Positions 50,425 through 59,189 of a stretch of DNA of 60,283 bases are shown piece after piece (the first letter of the stretch is position 1; each line of letters begins with the position of its first letter). The stretch is from SG8-41 sp035259205 (GTDB taxonomy: Bacteria > Pseudomonadota > Gammaproteobacteria > Burkholderiales > SG8-41): positions 1-60,283 of the forward strand of contig DATFWO010000064.1 of NCBI GenBank assembly GCA_035259205.1, given 5' to 3'. The notes beneath the pieces are model-generated. The model did not search any database. It was not told the origin of the DNA and was given only the letters and a program-made list of their open reading frames with translations. A program made the translations under genes and the position numbers.

Positions 50425-51237
50425 TCAGCTCTGAGCCAGTAGAACCGGGGCGCCCTGCGCGCCTGCTTTGGGCACGACCTGGTCGCCCGCGTCGGCGCCG
50501 CCGCCTTGATTTGCCCGGAGAAACGCGCGCACGTGCCGCACCGCCAACGCAACATTCTCCTTCGAGTCCTTCCACGGAAAGAGGCTCACCTGCGCATTGG
50601 GCGCGAGCCGCGCCATTTCCATGGCGACCGCGTACGGGTGGGCCGGAATGTCGTCCGGGAGCACGAGCAGGGGTGTCTGGCAGTTGCGCACGAAATCCCG
50701 CGTCACGGTGATCACGAAGTCGATGCCCTTGTACATCCGGTCGAGGTACTTCTGGACCATCTCCATCGTGATGTCCGGCCGGCTGGCGAGGAGACCCGGC
50801 GCCCACTTGGCGAGATTGTTCTTGATGAAGTAATCGGGGTGCCTGGGATCGACGCCGCTGGGCTGCGCGGACACCGCCGCGACGATGCGCCCAGGCGCGC
50901 GCTTCATGATGTTCCAGATGAGCGGATTGCCGATACAGAAGCCCATCACGAGAAACCGGTCGACGCCGAGGTGATCGAGCAGCCCGAGCTGGTCGGCGGT
51001 GTGCGCGTCCCAGGGTTCGTCGAAATCGAGCGGGCCGGTGGACTGGCCGCCGTTCGCGTTGCGCAGGTCCATGGTGATGCAGCGGTATTCGGACTTGAAC
51101 TCGGCCATCGCGTCGAACGGGCCGTTGGGGTAGACGACACGCGAGTTCAATCCCCCGCCATAGATGATGAACAGGGGGAAGCCGGAGCCGGCTTCTTCGT
51201 AATGAATGCGGGCGTTGCCTCTCTGGTAGAACGGCAT
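50425..51237 (-). CDS. alpha/beta fold hydrolase with cysteine nucleophile elbow
   Basis: 270 residues. FPLFIIYGGGLNSRVVYPNGPFDAMAEFKSEYRCITMDLRNANGGQSTGP is a normal alpha/beta hydrolase start. The elbow reads LVMGFCIGNPLIW, G-F-C-I-G, with Cys instead of Ser as in dienelactone hydrolase. His is in the LRAVRHVRAF region. It is not otherwise DLH-like (no DLH N-terminal signature), so this is a fold-family variant. Start at ATG 51237 with GGAG upstream. Substrate unknown. Confidence 0.83.
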   Translation of the reverse strand: MPFYQRGNARIHYEEAGSGFPLFIIYGGGLNSRVVYPNGPFDAMAEFKSEYRCITMDLRNANGGQSTGPLDFDEPWDAHTADQLGLLDHLGVDRFLVMGFCIGNPLIWNIMKRAPGRIVAAVSAQPSGVDPRHPDYFIKNNLAKWAPGLLASRPDITMEMVQKYLDRMYKGIDFVITVTRDFVRNCQTPLLVLPDDIPAHPYAVAMEMARLAPNAQVSLFPWKDSKENVALAVRHVRAFLRANQGGGADAGDQVVPKAGAQGAPVLLAQS

Positions 51238-51561
51238 GGTTTTTCTCCTGGCCGGTGGGGGGGATCAATGATAGAGGAAAAGATCGGGATGTTGGCAACG
51301 GACGGTCAGAAAACTGAACTGGCCGTCTAGTCAGCGTCAATATCGCAAGTCGAAGCGGCGCCCGCGTGCGTGAACAGGCGGAAAAGGAGTCTGACATTAA
51401 GCGGGCCGGGTCCTGCTTTCTGCCTAGGGCGCTCCCGCTGCATCTCGCGATGGCCTCACGTGCTTTAGGTCGAGGGCTCTTCCTTATCCGTTGGTGATGA
51501 TCAAATGATCAAGTATTCAATCAGGCTGTGATATTGACACGAACTAGACGGATCAGCTCAG
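51238..51561. other. gap of about 320 bp with no gene
   Basis: Contains an AT-rich segment (ATGATCAAATGATCAAG near 51500, TTGACACGAACTAGACG near 51536) but no open frame with coding character and no array of the window's repeat families. It probably includes the promoter region of the hydrolase gene. Confidence 0.4.
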
Positions 51562-52539
51562 TTACTCCAACTTGATTCCGGCGCTGCGGATCACGGCGGC
51601 CCAGTTCTTGAGCTCGGTTCTCACGACGCGGTCGAGCGCATCGGGACTGCTGCCGACCGGGTCCGCACCCTGCTCGAGGAGCCTCTGCCTCACGTCCGGC
51701 AGCTGCACCACCCGGGCAACTTCCTTCTGCATGCGCGCGACGATGGCCGCAGGTGTCTTCGCCGGCGCGAACATCGCGACCCAGGAATCGACCTCGTAGT
51801 CCGGCAGATTGAGCTCCTCTGCAACGGTGGGAATCTCGGGCGCCGTCGGCGTGCGCTTGCGCGTCGTGACGGCGATCGCGCGCAGCTTGCCCGAGCGCGT
51901 GAAGGAGAGGGCCGCGGGCGCGGTGAGAACCAGAAGCGGGATCTGGCCCGCGATGACGTCGGCAACGGCGGGACCGCCGCCCTTGTACGGCACGTGCACG
52001 ATGTTGATGCCGGTCTTGAGCTTCAGCAGTTCGGCGGCGATGTGGCCAGGCGTTCCGGCGCCCGGTGAGGCGTAGGAATAGCCGCCGGGGCGCTCCTTCG
52101 CCGCCGCGACCAGCTCGCGCAGCGTCTTCGCCGGCACGCCCGGATGCGCCGCGATGAGCTGCGGCACGCTCACGAGGAGCGACACGGGCGCGAAGTCGCG
52201 CTCGACGTCGTAGCGCAGCTTGTAGAGCAGCGGGTTGATGGTGTGCGACGAGAGCGTGAAGAGGAACGTATAGCCGTCGGGCGCGCTCTTCGCGACGACT
52301 TCGGTGCCGACCACGCCGCCGGCGCCGCCTCGATTGTCGATGACGATCGGCTGCCCGAAGCTCTCCGAGAGCCGCGGCTGCACGATGCGCGCGGTGATGT
52401 CGACGGTGCCCCCGGGCGGGAAGGTCACAATGAAACGTATCGGTCTGACGGGATATTGCTGGGACAACGACGGCGCGGGCGCGCACAGCGCAAAGGCCGG
52501 CATCAGTACGATCATCGCCCGGCTCAGGAAAGACCGCAT
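51562..52539 (-). CDS. Bug/TctC-family substrate-binding protein
   Basis: 325 residues with signal peptide MRSFLSRAMIVLMPAFALCAPAPSLS and ligand loop FIVTFPPGGTVD. IDNRGGAGGVVGTEVVAKSAPDGYTFLFTLSSHTINPLLYKLRYDVERDFAPVSLLV and HVPYKGGGPAVADVIAGQIP are close to the family consensus, so this is the most canonical Bug here. AAGGAG six bases before the ATG. It stands alone on the reverse strand; the upstream gap holds CTTCCKC heptamers. Confidence 0.91.
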   Translation of the reverse strand: MRSFLSRAMIVLMPAFALCAPAPSLSQQYPVRPIRFIVTFPPGGTVDITARIVQPRLSESFGQPIVIDNRGGAGGVVGTEVVAKSAPDGYTFLFTLSSHTINPLLYKLRYDVERDFAPVSLLVSVPQLIAAHPGVPAKTLRELVAAAKERPGGYSYASPGAGTPGHIAAELLKLKTGINIVHVPYKGGGPAVADVIAGQIPLLVLTAPAALSFTRSGKLRAIAVTTRKRTPTAPEIPTVAEELNLPDYEVDSWVAMFAPAKTPAAIVARMQKEVARVVQLPDVRQRLLEQGADPVGSSPDALDRVVRTELKNWAAVIRSAGIKLE

Positions 52540-52732
52540 CTCTCGCTCCTTGCCCGATGGCTGCGGGCAGTCACGCTGTCAAACCTTATCCTTCCTTGGC
52601 CCGTCAGCCAAGGGCCGCCGTTACGTCGTCTTCCCGGAATTGCGCCCCGACCAGGACTTGACCCTGCGACGCCGGTTCGACCGAAGGGTGCAGATTGAAT
52701 GAATCCGGACGAATCGGCTTCGGCGCTGCTTC

Positions 52733-52772
52733 CTCTGCCTTCCTCCTTGATCCTTCCGCCTTCAGGGAGGGC
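52733..52772. repeat. CTTCCTC heptamer array
   Basis: CTTCCTCTGCCTTCCTCCTTGATCCTTCCGCC, 7-bp units complementary to the GGAAGGA arrays elsewhere. The rest of 52540-52878 shows no gene. Confidence 0.75.
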
Positions 52773-52878
52773 TCGCGTTCTTGCGTCGGGAACCGCTATG
52801 TAATGTAATGATCCCCACTCAGCCATTGTTCCGCCGACAACCGTGGACGAGTTGTCGGCCGCCTTCGGAGGGACATCA

Positions 52879-54834
52879 ATGCAGACCGTCAAGTTCAGGG
52901 CCGGGGATACGATTATTGCCGAGGGTGAAGACGGCAACAGCGCATTCCTCATCGTCTCGGGTTCGGTCGAGGTCAGCGTCCGCCGAGAGGCGAAGGCGAA
53001 GACGCTCACAACGCTGGGTGCGGGCGAAGTGTTCGGCGAAATGTGCCTGATTGAGCCCGGCCCGCGATCAGCTACGGTCAAAGCAGTGACCGATACCGAA
53101 TGCGCCGTGACTTCTTATGCCGAGTTCATCCCATCGATGCAGGACGGTCCGGAACGGGCGTTCATGTTCATGAAGACGCTCGTCCGCAGGTTTCGCGAGA
53201 TAAACAATTTACTCTCCATCGCACCAGCCGAAATGCTCGGCCAGCGCATTCAGCAAAGCCTGCAAGTGATCCTCGCCGGCCTGGAAGAGCGCGACGCGCT
53301 CTCCGGATCGGACCTGGAAGCCCTGGGGCGTGAGCTGCGCATGTTGCTTCAGATCAACCGCATCCAGATCGCGAACGCGGAGATCGACAAGGCTGAACAG
53401 GTTATCCAGTACATGCTGCGCCCGAATATCGAGGAGTGCCTGAACCTGTGGTTTGGCAAGTCCGAGGAGACGGATCTGGATATCCTGAACCGGTTCGGCG
53501 CGGACGTGGCCCTGGCGTCCAGGGGGCACTACGACCACTGGGCCCTGAATGTCGAGCATCCGCGCCTGTTGGTGTCGCTGGTGATCATGCTCGACCAGTT
53601 CACGCGCAACATGTACCGCGACACGCCCCACATGTATGCCTGTGACGCGCGCTGTCAGGCTCTGGTAAAGCGGGGACTCCGCGTCGGCGTGGGCGGGCGC
53701 CTCCGCCCGATCGAGCGTGTCTTCCTCTGCCTGGTGCTGTCCCATTCCGAGGCGCTGGACGACCAGCTCTTATGCATGGAGGAGTGGGGCCGGGCGATGG
53801 AGGAGCTGGCGCCGGATGACCCGCTCAACGTCTTTCACGAGATCTTCCACCGGCACGTCGCGGTGATAAAGCGGTTTGGCCGGTTCCCTCACCGCAACAA
53901 GATCCTGCAGCGGGCGAATACCATGGCGGAGGTGGACTTTCTGGACGACAGCTCGTTCCGTTTTGACCTGCCGCTGATCCGGCGGCCGGACGGCACGTTC
54001 GCGTTCGCCGGCGCGGTAAAAAAGCGCACCGTGAAGCTGCTCGACCACGAATACGAGACCCTGCTGCCGGACATCGACGAGGTGGGGCACAGGGCGTTCG
54101 AGTACAGGTATCTGGGACCGGACGGCGTCTTCACCAAGACGCAGGAGCAGCTGAAGAAGCAGGGCTACATCCGCATCGGTGACACTGTCCCCGACTTCAC
54201 GGCCGAGAGCAGCATGGGCCCGATCAGCTTCCACGAGTTCATCGGCGACTCGTGGTGCGTGTTTTTCTCGCACCCGGCAGACTTCACGCCGGTGTGCACC
54301 ACCGAGTTCGGTGTGACGGCCAAGCTCCAGCACGAGTGGGGCAAACGGGGCACCAAGGTTATCGGTCTGAGCGTCGACGGCGCTGACGACCACGAGCGCT
54401 GGATCGCGGATATCAACGAGACCCAGCACACGCAGGTGAACTTCCCGATCATCGCGGACAAGGATCGCCGGGTGTCGATGCTCTTCGGCATGCTCGACCC
54501 CACCACCTTCCGCCACGGGTCCAGCCTGGGCGAAACCATGACCGTGCGCAGCGTGTACTTCATCTCGCCGTCGAAGCGAGTCGAGTTGATCCTCTCTTAC
54601 CCGGCGTACATTGGCCGCAACTTCGATGAGATCCTGCGTGTACTGGACGCCCTGCAGCTCTCGGCGAAGTATCGCGTGGCAACGCCGGCGAATTGGAAGC
54701 CGGGAGATGACACGGTGGTGCTGCCCTTCATCTCGGACGAGGAGGCCGAGCGCATGTTCGCGGACCAGGGCGGCTTCCGCAAGGTACGCTCCTATCTGCG
54801 CTTCGTGCGCGATCCGTCGCTGCGTTGTCTGTGA
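52879..54834 (+). CDS. cNMP-binding / DUF924 / 1-Cys peroxiredoxin triple fusion
   Basis: 651 residues in three domains. 1-110: cyclic-nucleotide-binding domain (TIIAEGEDGNSAFLIVSGSVEV; phosphate cassette GEMCLIEPGPRSATVKA at 53-69). 187-345: DUF924 helical domain (LNLWFGKSEETDLDILNRFG; MLDQFTRNMYRDTP; FGRFPHRNKIL). 433-640: Prx6-type peroxiredoxin (IRIGDTVPDFTAESSMGPISFHEF; peroxidatic Cys473 in HPADFTPVCTTEFG; PTTFRHGSSLGETMTVRSVYFI). It looks like a cyclic-nucleotide-gated peroxidase. No DNA-binding domain follows the cNMP module. The ATG at 52879 has GGAGGG six bases upstream; a GTG 36 bp earlier is less likely. Ends 30 bp from the convergent cNMP-EAL gene. Confidence 0.88.
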   Translation: MQTVKFRAGDTIIAEGEDGNSAFLIVSGSVEVSVRREAKAKTLTTLGAGEVFGEMCLIEPGPRSATVKAVTDTECAVTSYAEFIPSMQDGPERAFMFMKTLVRRFREINNLLSIAPAEMLGQRIQQSLQVILAGLEERDALSGSDLEALGRELRMLLQINRIQIANAEIDKAEQVIQYMLRPNIEECLNLWFGKSEETDLDILNRFGADVALASRGHYDHWALNVEHPRLLVSLVIMLDQFTRNMYRDTPHMYACDARCQALVKRGLRVGVGGRLRPIERVFLCLVLSHSEALDDQLLCMEEWGRAMEELAPDDPLNVFHEIFHRHVAVIKRFGRFPHRNKILQRANTMAEVDFLDDSSFRFDLPLIRRPDGTFAFAGAVKKRTVKLLDHEYETLLPDIDEVGHRAFEYRYLGPDGVFTKTQEQLKKQGYIRIGDTVPDFTAESSMGPISFHEFIGDSWCVFFSHPADFTPVCTTEFGVTAKLQHEWGKRGTKVIGLSVDGADDHERWIADINETQHTQVNFPIIADKDRRVSMLFGMLDPTTFRHGSSLGETMTVRSVYFISPSKRVELILSYPAYIGRNFDEILRVLDALQLSAKYRVATPANWKPGDDTVVLPFISDEEAERMFADQGGFRKVRSYLRFVRDPSLRCL

Positions 54835-54864
54835 AGAAAAAAGAGGGGAAGTTGTGGCTTGCCA

Positions 54865-56118
54865 TCAGTCCGTTGTCGCGTTACCGGAACTTCGGGATGC
54901 GGCCACCGCGGCGGCAGCAGCGTCCAAAGGGACGCCTTTGGAGAAGAAGAATCCCTGCCCGAGCTCGCAACCCATTCCTGCGAGTTCCCGGACCTGCGTC
55001 TCCTGTTCGATACCCTCGGCAACTACATCAAGCCCGATGGCATGAGCAAGCTGATTGATGGCGCGCACGATCTTCAGGCTTCGCGGGTCGCCACCCATCG
55101 CCTGCACAAAGGAGCGGTCGATCTTCAGGGTATCGATGGGGAAGCTCGCGAGGTAGCTCAGGCTGGAGAACCCGGTCCCGAAGTCGTCGAGGACGATGCT
55201 CGTCCCAATCTTCTTGCAGGCCTCGATCCAGCGGAGGGGCTGGGAGCGGTAGTCCATCAGAACCCCTTCGGTAATCTCGAGCTTGAGGGAGCCGGGATCG
55301 ATGCCGCTCGACTCGATCACTTTGGCGAGCTCCGAAAGAAAGGAAGGTTCTGCGAACTGCCGCCCCGAGACGTTCACGCTCATCGTGAGCTGCGCCTCGC
55401 GCTGGCGCTGAAGCACCGCCAGATCGCGGCAGGCCCGCTCCAGCACGAAGCGTCCAATGGGCACGATGAGCGCCGTCTCCTCGGCGAGATGGATGAACTT
55501 CTCGGGAGGAATGGTGCCGAGATCGCGATGTTTCCATCGCAGCAGCGCCTCGAACCCGGCAGTGCGGCCGTCGCCAAGGCGCACCAAAGGCTGGTAGTGG
55601 AGCTCGAGCTCCTCGCGAGCGAACGCATTGCGGAGCTCGCTCTCGAGCTTCATCTTGTCAATGGCGAGCTTGGCGATCTCGGCCTCGGCGCCGGCGCCGA
55701 GGCTGTTGAGCCCGCCCGCACCCAGTTGGCGAAACAGATTCTGCTCGTGGCGGAAGCGGTTCAGGATCACTCGCAGGAGGAGCCGCAGAACGGGGTCCGC
55801 CGCCTCGACCCGGGAGCGCAATTGCTCCTGCACGATAAGCGTGAGCTCGGTGTCCTCGATGGCCGTCGCCGTGGCCGATCGCTCGGTCCCGTCGAGGGCG
55901 GCCAGCTCGCCGAACATCTCGCCCGGACCGAGGACGGAAAGAACTCTCCGCTCCGATCCGAGGCTGGTCCAGATTTCCACGAGCCCCGACTCAATCACGA
56001 AGGCGCAATTCGCCTTCTCGCGCTCGTGAAAGATCGTCTCCCCGCGCGCGAAGCGCCGGCGCACCATGGTTCCTTCCAGGGCCGACTCCGTCATCCGACG
56101 TTTCTCGCCCAACGACAC
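54865..56118 (-). CDS. cNMP-binding EAL-domain c-di-GMP phosphodiesterase
   Basis: 417 residues. 1-115: cyclic-nucleotide-binding domain (GETIFHEREKANCAFVIESGLVEIW; GEMFGELAALDGTERSATATA). 155-405: EAL domain with every catalytic residue visible: Glu190 (FEALLRW), Asn249 (VNVSG), Glu281 (LEITE), Asp311-Asp312 (DDFGTG), Lys332 (LKIDRSF), Glu368 (VAEGIE) and Gln388 (GQGFFF). It is therefore likely an active phosphodiesterase degrading c-di-GMP under control of a bound cyclic nucleotide. Soluble, no membrane segment. Convergent with the peroxiredoxin fusion carrying the same kind of sensor. Confidence 0.9.
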   Translation of the reverse strand: MSLGEKRRMTESALEGTMVRRRFARGETIFHEREKANCAFVIESGLVEIWTSLGSERRVLSVLGPGEMFGELAALDGTERSATATAIEDTELTLIVQEQLRSRVEAADPVLRLLLRVILNRFRHEQNLFRQLGAGGLNSLGAGAEAEIAKLAIDKMKLESELRNAFAREELELHYQPLVRLGDGRTAGFEALLRWKHRDLGTIPPEKFIHLAEETALIVPIGRFVLERACRDLAVLQRQREAQLTMSVNVSGRQFAEPSFLSELAKVIESSGIDPGSLKLEITEGVLMDYRSQPLRWIEACKKIGTSIVLDDFGTGFSSLSYLASFPIDTLKIDRSFVQAMGGDPRSLKIVRAINQLAHAIGLDVVAEGIEQETQVRELAGMGCELGQGFFFSKGVPLDAAAAAVAASRSSGNATTD

Positions 56119-56215
56119 GTTAATTTGATTATAACCACGACCGGACCGGGTGGCGGCGCCGGGTCGGGCGGCAAGACCGCGTCCGATCCAGGCGCTTCCC
56201 CCTATCCCACCGTCC

Positions 56216-57001
56216 TTAGTGCTCCCGATCAGGCTCTTCGACCGGTCGGTCCGGCGGCCTTTCTCGATCCCTGGTTGAATCCACGCCGCGCGCGCATTCG
56301 AAGCGGATGTCGGCGTACTGGCCGACTGCGTGGGTGCGGGTGTTGTCGGTATCGGTCATCACCGCAACGCTGAGCACGGGACCCGGCGCGGTGCCGTAGG
56401 CGCGCACGTAGTCATCCGCGACGTTGCGCCGTACCGTGTGCCAGCTTCCCAGCCCGCCTGCGCCGGACGCGACCACCACCATCTTTATCCGGCTGGTATG
56501 AGCCGAAGGGATCACGCTCTCCACCGGGACGTGGTCGCTCCAGATGTACATCAGCATGGCGTAGGGCAGGCGAGTGGTCCTGAGGAACCGCTGCTCGGCC
56601 TGCGGCAGGGTGGCGTGGTCGCCGTCGAAGGCCAAGATCACGCGCAGGGGTGCGTCTTCGCGCGTCTTGTCGCGGTTGTCGGCCCCCGGAACCAGCGCGT
56701 CCGTCTTCCAGCGCCAGCTCAGAATAGCAGGCACGCCCACCGCCGGGTTGAAGTGCGCCATGTAGAACGAGGCTGCGCTGTCGGCTTCGGCACGCAGCAC
56801 GGTGTGGCCGTCTTCCGGCGCTAGCGTGTAGACGGTGTCCCGTTTGAGCTTCGACAGCGGCTGATGCATCCACCCCACATCCTTGCGACCGAAATCGAGA
56901 TTGCGTGCTTCGCAGGACTCCGCAGCGCTGCCGGGTGGCGCACCGGCGAGGACGCTGCAGACCAAAAGAAGAAACGCCAAGGTTAGCGGCGAACGTCCCA
57001 T
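56216..57001 (-). CDS. exported DUF3047 protein
   Basis: 261 residues with a signal peptide (MGRSPLTLAFLLLVCSVLAGAPPGSA). KRDTVYTLAPEDGHTVLRAEADSAASFYMAHFNPAVGVPAILSWRWKTD, DAPLRVILAFDGD and VAVMTDTDNTRTHAVGQYADIRFE are the conserved blocks of DUF3047. Function unknown; a periplasmic beta-rich carbohydrate-binding-like fold is assumed. The ATG at 57001 is used, since the frame upstream (MRDKEPAARARAY) is partly GATGAGGGAT heptamer sequence. Confidence 0.8.
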   Translation of the reverse strand: MGRSPLTLAFLLLVCSVLAGAPPGSAAESCEARNLDFGRKDVGWMHQPLSKLKRDTVYTLAPEDGHTVLRAEADSAASFYMAHFNPAVGVPAILSWRWKTDALVPGADNRDKTREDAPLRVILAFDGDHATLPQAEQRFLRTTRLPYAMLMYIWSDHVPVESVIPSAHTSRIKMVVVASGAGGLGSWHTVRRNVADDYVRAYGTAPGPVLSVAVMTDTDNTRTHAVGQYADIRFECARGVDSTRDRERPPDRPVEEPDREH

Positions 57002-57102
57002 TCCCCGGGGCGACGCAGGTCGCTGCGCGACCGGGCACCGATACGCACGCGCACGAGCAGCAGGTTCCTTATCCCTCATCCCCTATCCCTCATGCCTCAT
57101 CT

Positions 57103-58092
57103 TCACTCTGCCTTCATGTTGCGCTCTTTGACCACCTTGCCCCATTTCGCGACCTCCCGCTTGAGATAGGCCGCGAATTCCTCCGGGGTGTTGGTGACGA
57201 CCTCCATTCCCCGTTCCTCGAAGCGCTTCACCTGGTCAGGGGCCGTCATCGCGCTGCGCAGCTTCTCGTTCAGGAACGCCACGAGCTTGGGCGGCGTGCC
57301 CTTGGGCGCGAGGAGACCGTGCCACGCAAAGAACTCGAAGCCCGGCAAGACCTCCGCGATCGGCGGGACGTCGGGCAGGACCGGCGAACGCTTCGGGCTG
57401 CTCACGCCCAGCGCGCGCAGGCGCCCGGCCTCGACCATCCGCGCCGTCTCCGACACGTTCGAGAACGACACGGGACATTCGCCGCTGACCGCCGCCATGA
57501 GCGCGGGACCGCCGCCCTTGAACTGGACGGCGACGATGTTCGTCTTGGCGAGCAGGTTGAACAGCTCGCCGGTGATGTGCGAGTTGCTGCCGATTCCCGA
57601 AGACGCGTAGTTGAGCGCTCCGGGCTTGGACTTCGCCAGCGCGACCAGCTCGCGCACTGATTTCACGGGAAGCGAAGGATGCACCGCGACCGTGGTAGGC
57701 ACGTTGGTCATGAGCGAGATCGGCGCGAAATCACCCAGAGGATCGTATGGCGCGCGGCTGTACAGTACCGTGCTCGTGATGAACGGCACGCTCTGCAGGA
57801 GCAGCGTGTAGCCGTCCGGCGCCGCGCGAGCGACCGCTTCCGAGCCGATCATGCCGGACGCGCCGCCGCGGTTGTCCACCACGATCTGCTGTCCCAGCAG
57901 CTCGCCGAACCTCCCGGACAGCAGCCGCGCGTTCAGGTCCACGCTGCCGCCCGGCGGAAACGGTACTACGAGGCGTACGGGCCGGTTCGGGTAGGTGTCC
58001 GTCTGCGCGACCGCGAGCCCGGGCGCGAACGCGCTCACCAGCCAGAAGGAGAGCAGAGCAGGCGGCAGGACCTCATGGCGGATGGCTTCCAT
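57103..58092 (-). CDS. Bug/TctC-family substrate-binding protein
   Basis: 329 residues. A longer signal peptide (MEAIRHEVLPPALLSFWLVSAFAPGLAVAQ) and ligand loop LVVPFPPGGSVD. DNRGGASGMIGSEAVARAAPDGYTLLLQSVPFITSTVLYSRAPYDPLGDFAPISLM is consensus-like. The later motif is VAVQFKGGGPALMAAVSGE (HVPYKG altered to VQFKG). GAAGGAGG before the ATG. It precedes, across a repeat, another Bug gene on the same strand. Confidence 0.9.
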   Translation of the reverse strand: MEAIRHEVLPPALLSFWLVSAFAPGLAVAQTDTYPNRPVRLVVPFPPGGSVDLNARLLSGRFGELLGQQIVVDNRGGASGMIGSEAVARAAPDGYTLLLQSVPFITSTVLYSRAPYDPLGDFAPISLMTNVPTTVAVHPSLPVKSVRELVALAKSKPGALNYASSGIGSNSHITGELFNLLAKTNIVAVQFKGGGPALMAAVSGECPVSFSNVSETARMVEAGRLRALGVSSPKRSPVLPDVPPIAEVLPGFEFFAWHGLLAPKGTPPKLVAFLNEKLRSAMTAPDQVKRFEERGMEVVTNTPEEFAAYLKREVAKWGKVVKERNMKAE

Positions 58093-58155
58093 AATCCTCC
58101 TTCGGGCGTTTTAACAACGTCTCGGCGCAAGTCCCCCGATTTCACTGGAAACGGC

Positions 58156-58195
58156 CTGACGAGATACGCGTGACGATTACGGGTGACGAGCCGCG
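58156..58195. repeat. short GTGACGATTACGG array
   Basis: CTGACGAGATACGCGTGACGATTACGGGTGACGAG: three units of the 13-14 bp family between two Bug genes. Confidence 0.82.
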
Positions 58196-58204
58196 AAGCC
58201 CGCG

Positions 58205-59164
58205 CTATTCAATCTGTGCGCCCGAAAGCTTCACGACCTCCCTCATCCTGTCGTACTCGGCCTTGAGGTGCTGGGCGAACTCCTCGGGGCCCTTGTACAG
58301 CGGATCGAGTACCTGGGGCGCGAGCTTCGCGGTGACTTCGTGATCCGCCAGCGCCTTCTTGATCTCCGCACTCAACCGGTCGACGATCGGCTTCGGCGTG
58401 CCGGCAGGCGCGAAGCAGCCGAACCACGACGTGAATTCATAGCCCTTCACGGTTTCCGCGATGGTGGGGATGTTTGGGAACTGAGTCGTTCGCTTGTCGG
58501 AGGACACCGCAATCGGCCGCACGCGTTCCGGCTTGAGGTAGGGGTAGAGCTCCGCTATCGGCGTGATGATGGTCTGCACCTCGCCGCTCATCAGCGCAAG
58601 CACCGCCGGGGCGCCGCCCTTGAACGGGACATGGGTCATCCTGATTCCGCTCATGTTGGCGAAAACGCTCGTGGCGAGATGCTGGTATGCGCCGTTGCCG
58701 GCCGAACCGTAGAGGATCTGTCCGGGCCGCGTTTTCGCCAGCGCGATGAACTCTCTCGTCGTCGTCACCGGCATCGAGGGGTGGACGGCGAGCATCCCGA
58801 CTATCCGAGTGAGCATCGCTATCCCGACGAAGTCCTTCAGCGCGTCGTACGCCGGCTTCTTGTAGAGGTGCATGTTGTTGAGCAGCGTCTGCGAATAAAC
58901 CATGAGCGTGTAGCCGTCGGGCGGGCTCTTCGCCACGATCACGGCGCCGATCATTCCGGAGGCGCCGGCCCGGTTGTCGATCACGAACTGCTCGTTGAGG
59001 TACTCGCCCACTTTCTGAAATACGATCCGCGACACGATGTCGGTTGCCCCGCCGGGCGGAAACACGACGACCACCCGCACCGGCTTGGTCGGATAGGCCT
59101 GCGGCAACGCCGGCCCGCACGCTAACAACAGAGCGAATGCGAAGAACCATCGAATCGTAGCCAT
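58205..59164 (-). CDS. Bug/TctC-family substrate-binding protein
   Basis: 319 residues with signal peptide MATIRWFFAFALLLACGPALPQ and ligand loop VVVVFPPGGATD. VIDNRAGASGMIGAVIVAKSPPDGYTLMVYSQTLLNNMHLYKKPAYDALKDFVGIAML and HVPFKGGAPAVLALMSGE follow. AGGAGGAACGGC precedes the ATG. The last Bug in the window; together with the previous one it forms a reverse-strand tandem pair. Confidence 0.91.
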   Translation of the reverse strand: MATIRWFFAFALLLACGPALPQAYPTKPVRVVVVFPPGGATDIVSRIVFQKVGEYLNEQFVIDNRAGASGMIGAVIVAKSPPDGYTLMVYSQTLLNNMHLYKKPAYDALKDFVGIAMLTRIVGMLAVHPSMPVTTTREFIALAKTRPGQILYGSAGNGAYQHLATSVFANMSGIRMTHVPFKGGAPAVLALMSGEVQTIITPIAELYPYLKPERVRPIAVSSDKRTTQFPNIPTIAETVKGYEFTSWFGCFAPAGTPKPIVDRLSAEIKKALADHEVTAKLAPQVLDPLYKGPEEFAQHLKAEYDRMREVVKLSGAQIE

Positions 59165-59189
59165 GCCGTTCCTCCTCCTGGTGTGAACT

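Noticed and set aside
54859..56373. 504-residue frame opposite the EAL gene
   Set aside because: Antisense shadow; the reverse strand encodes all EAL catalytic residues.
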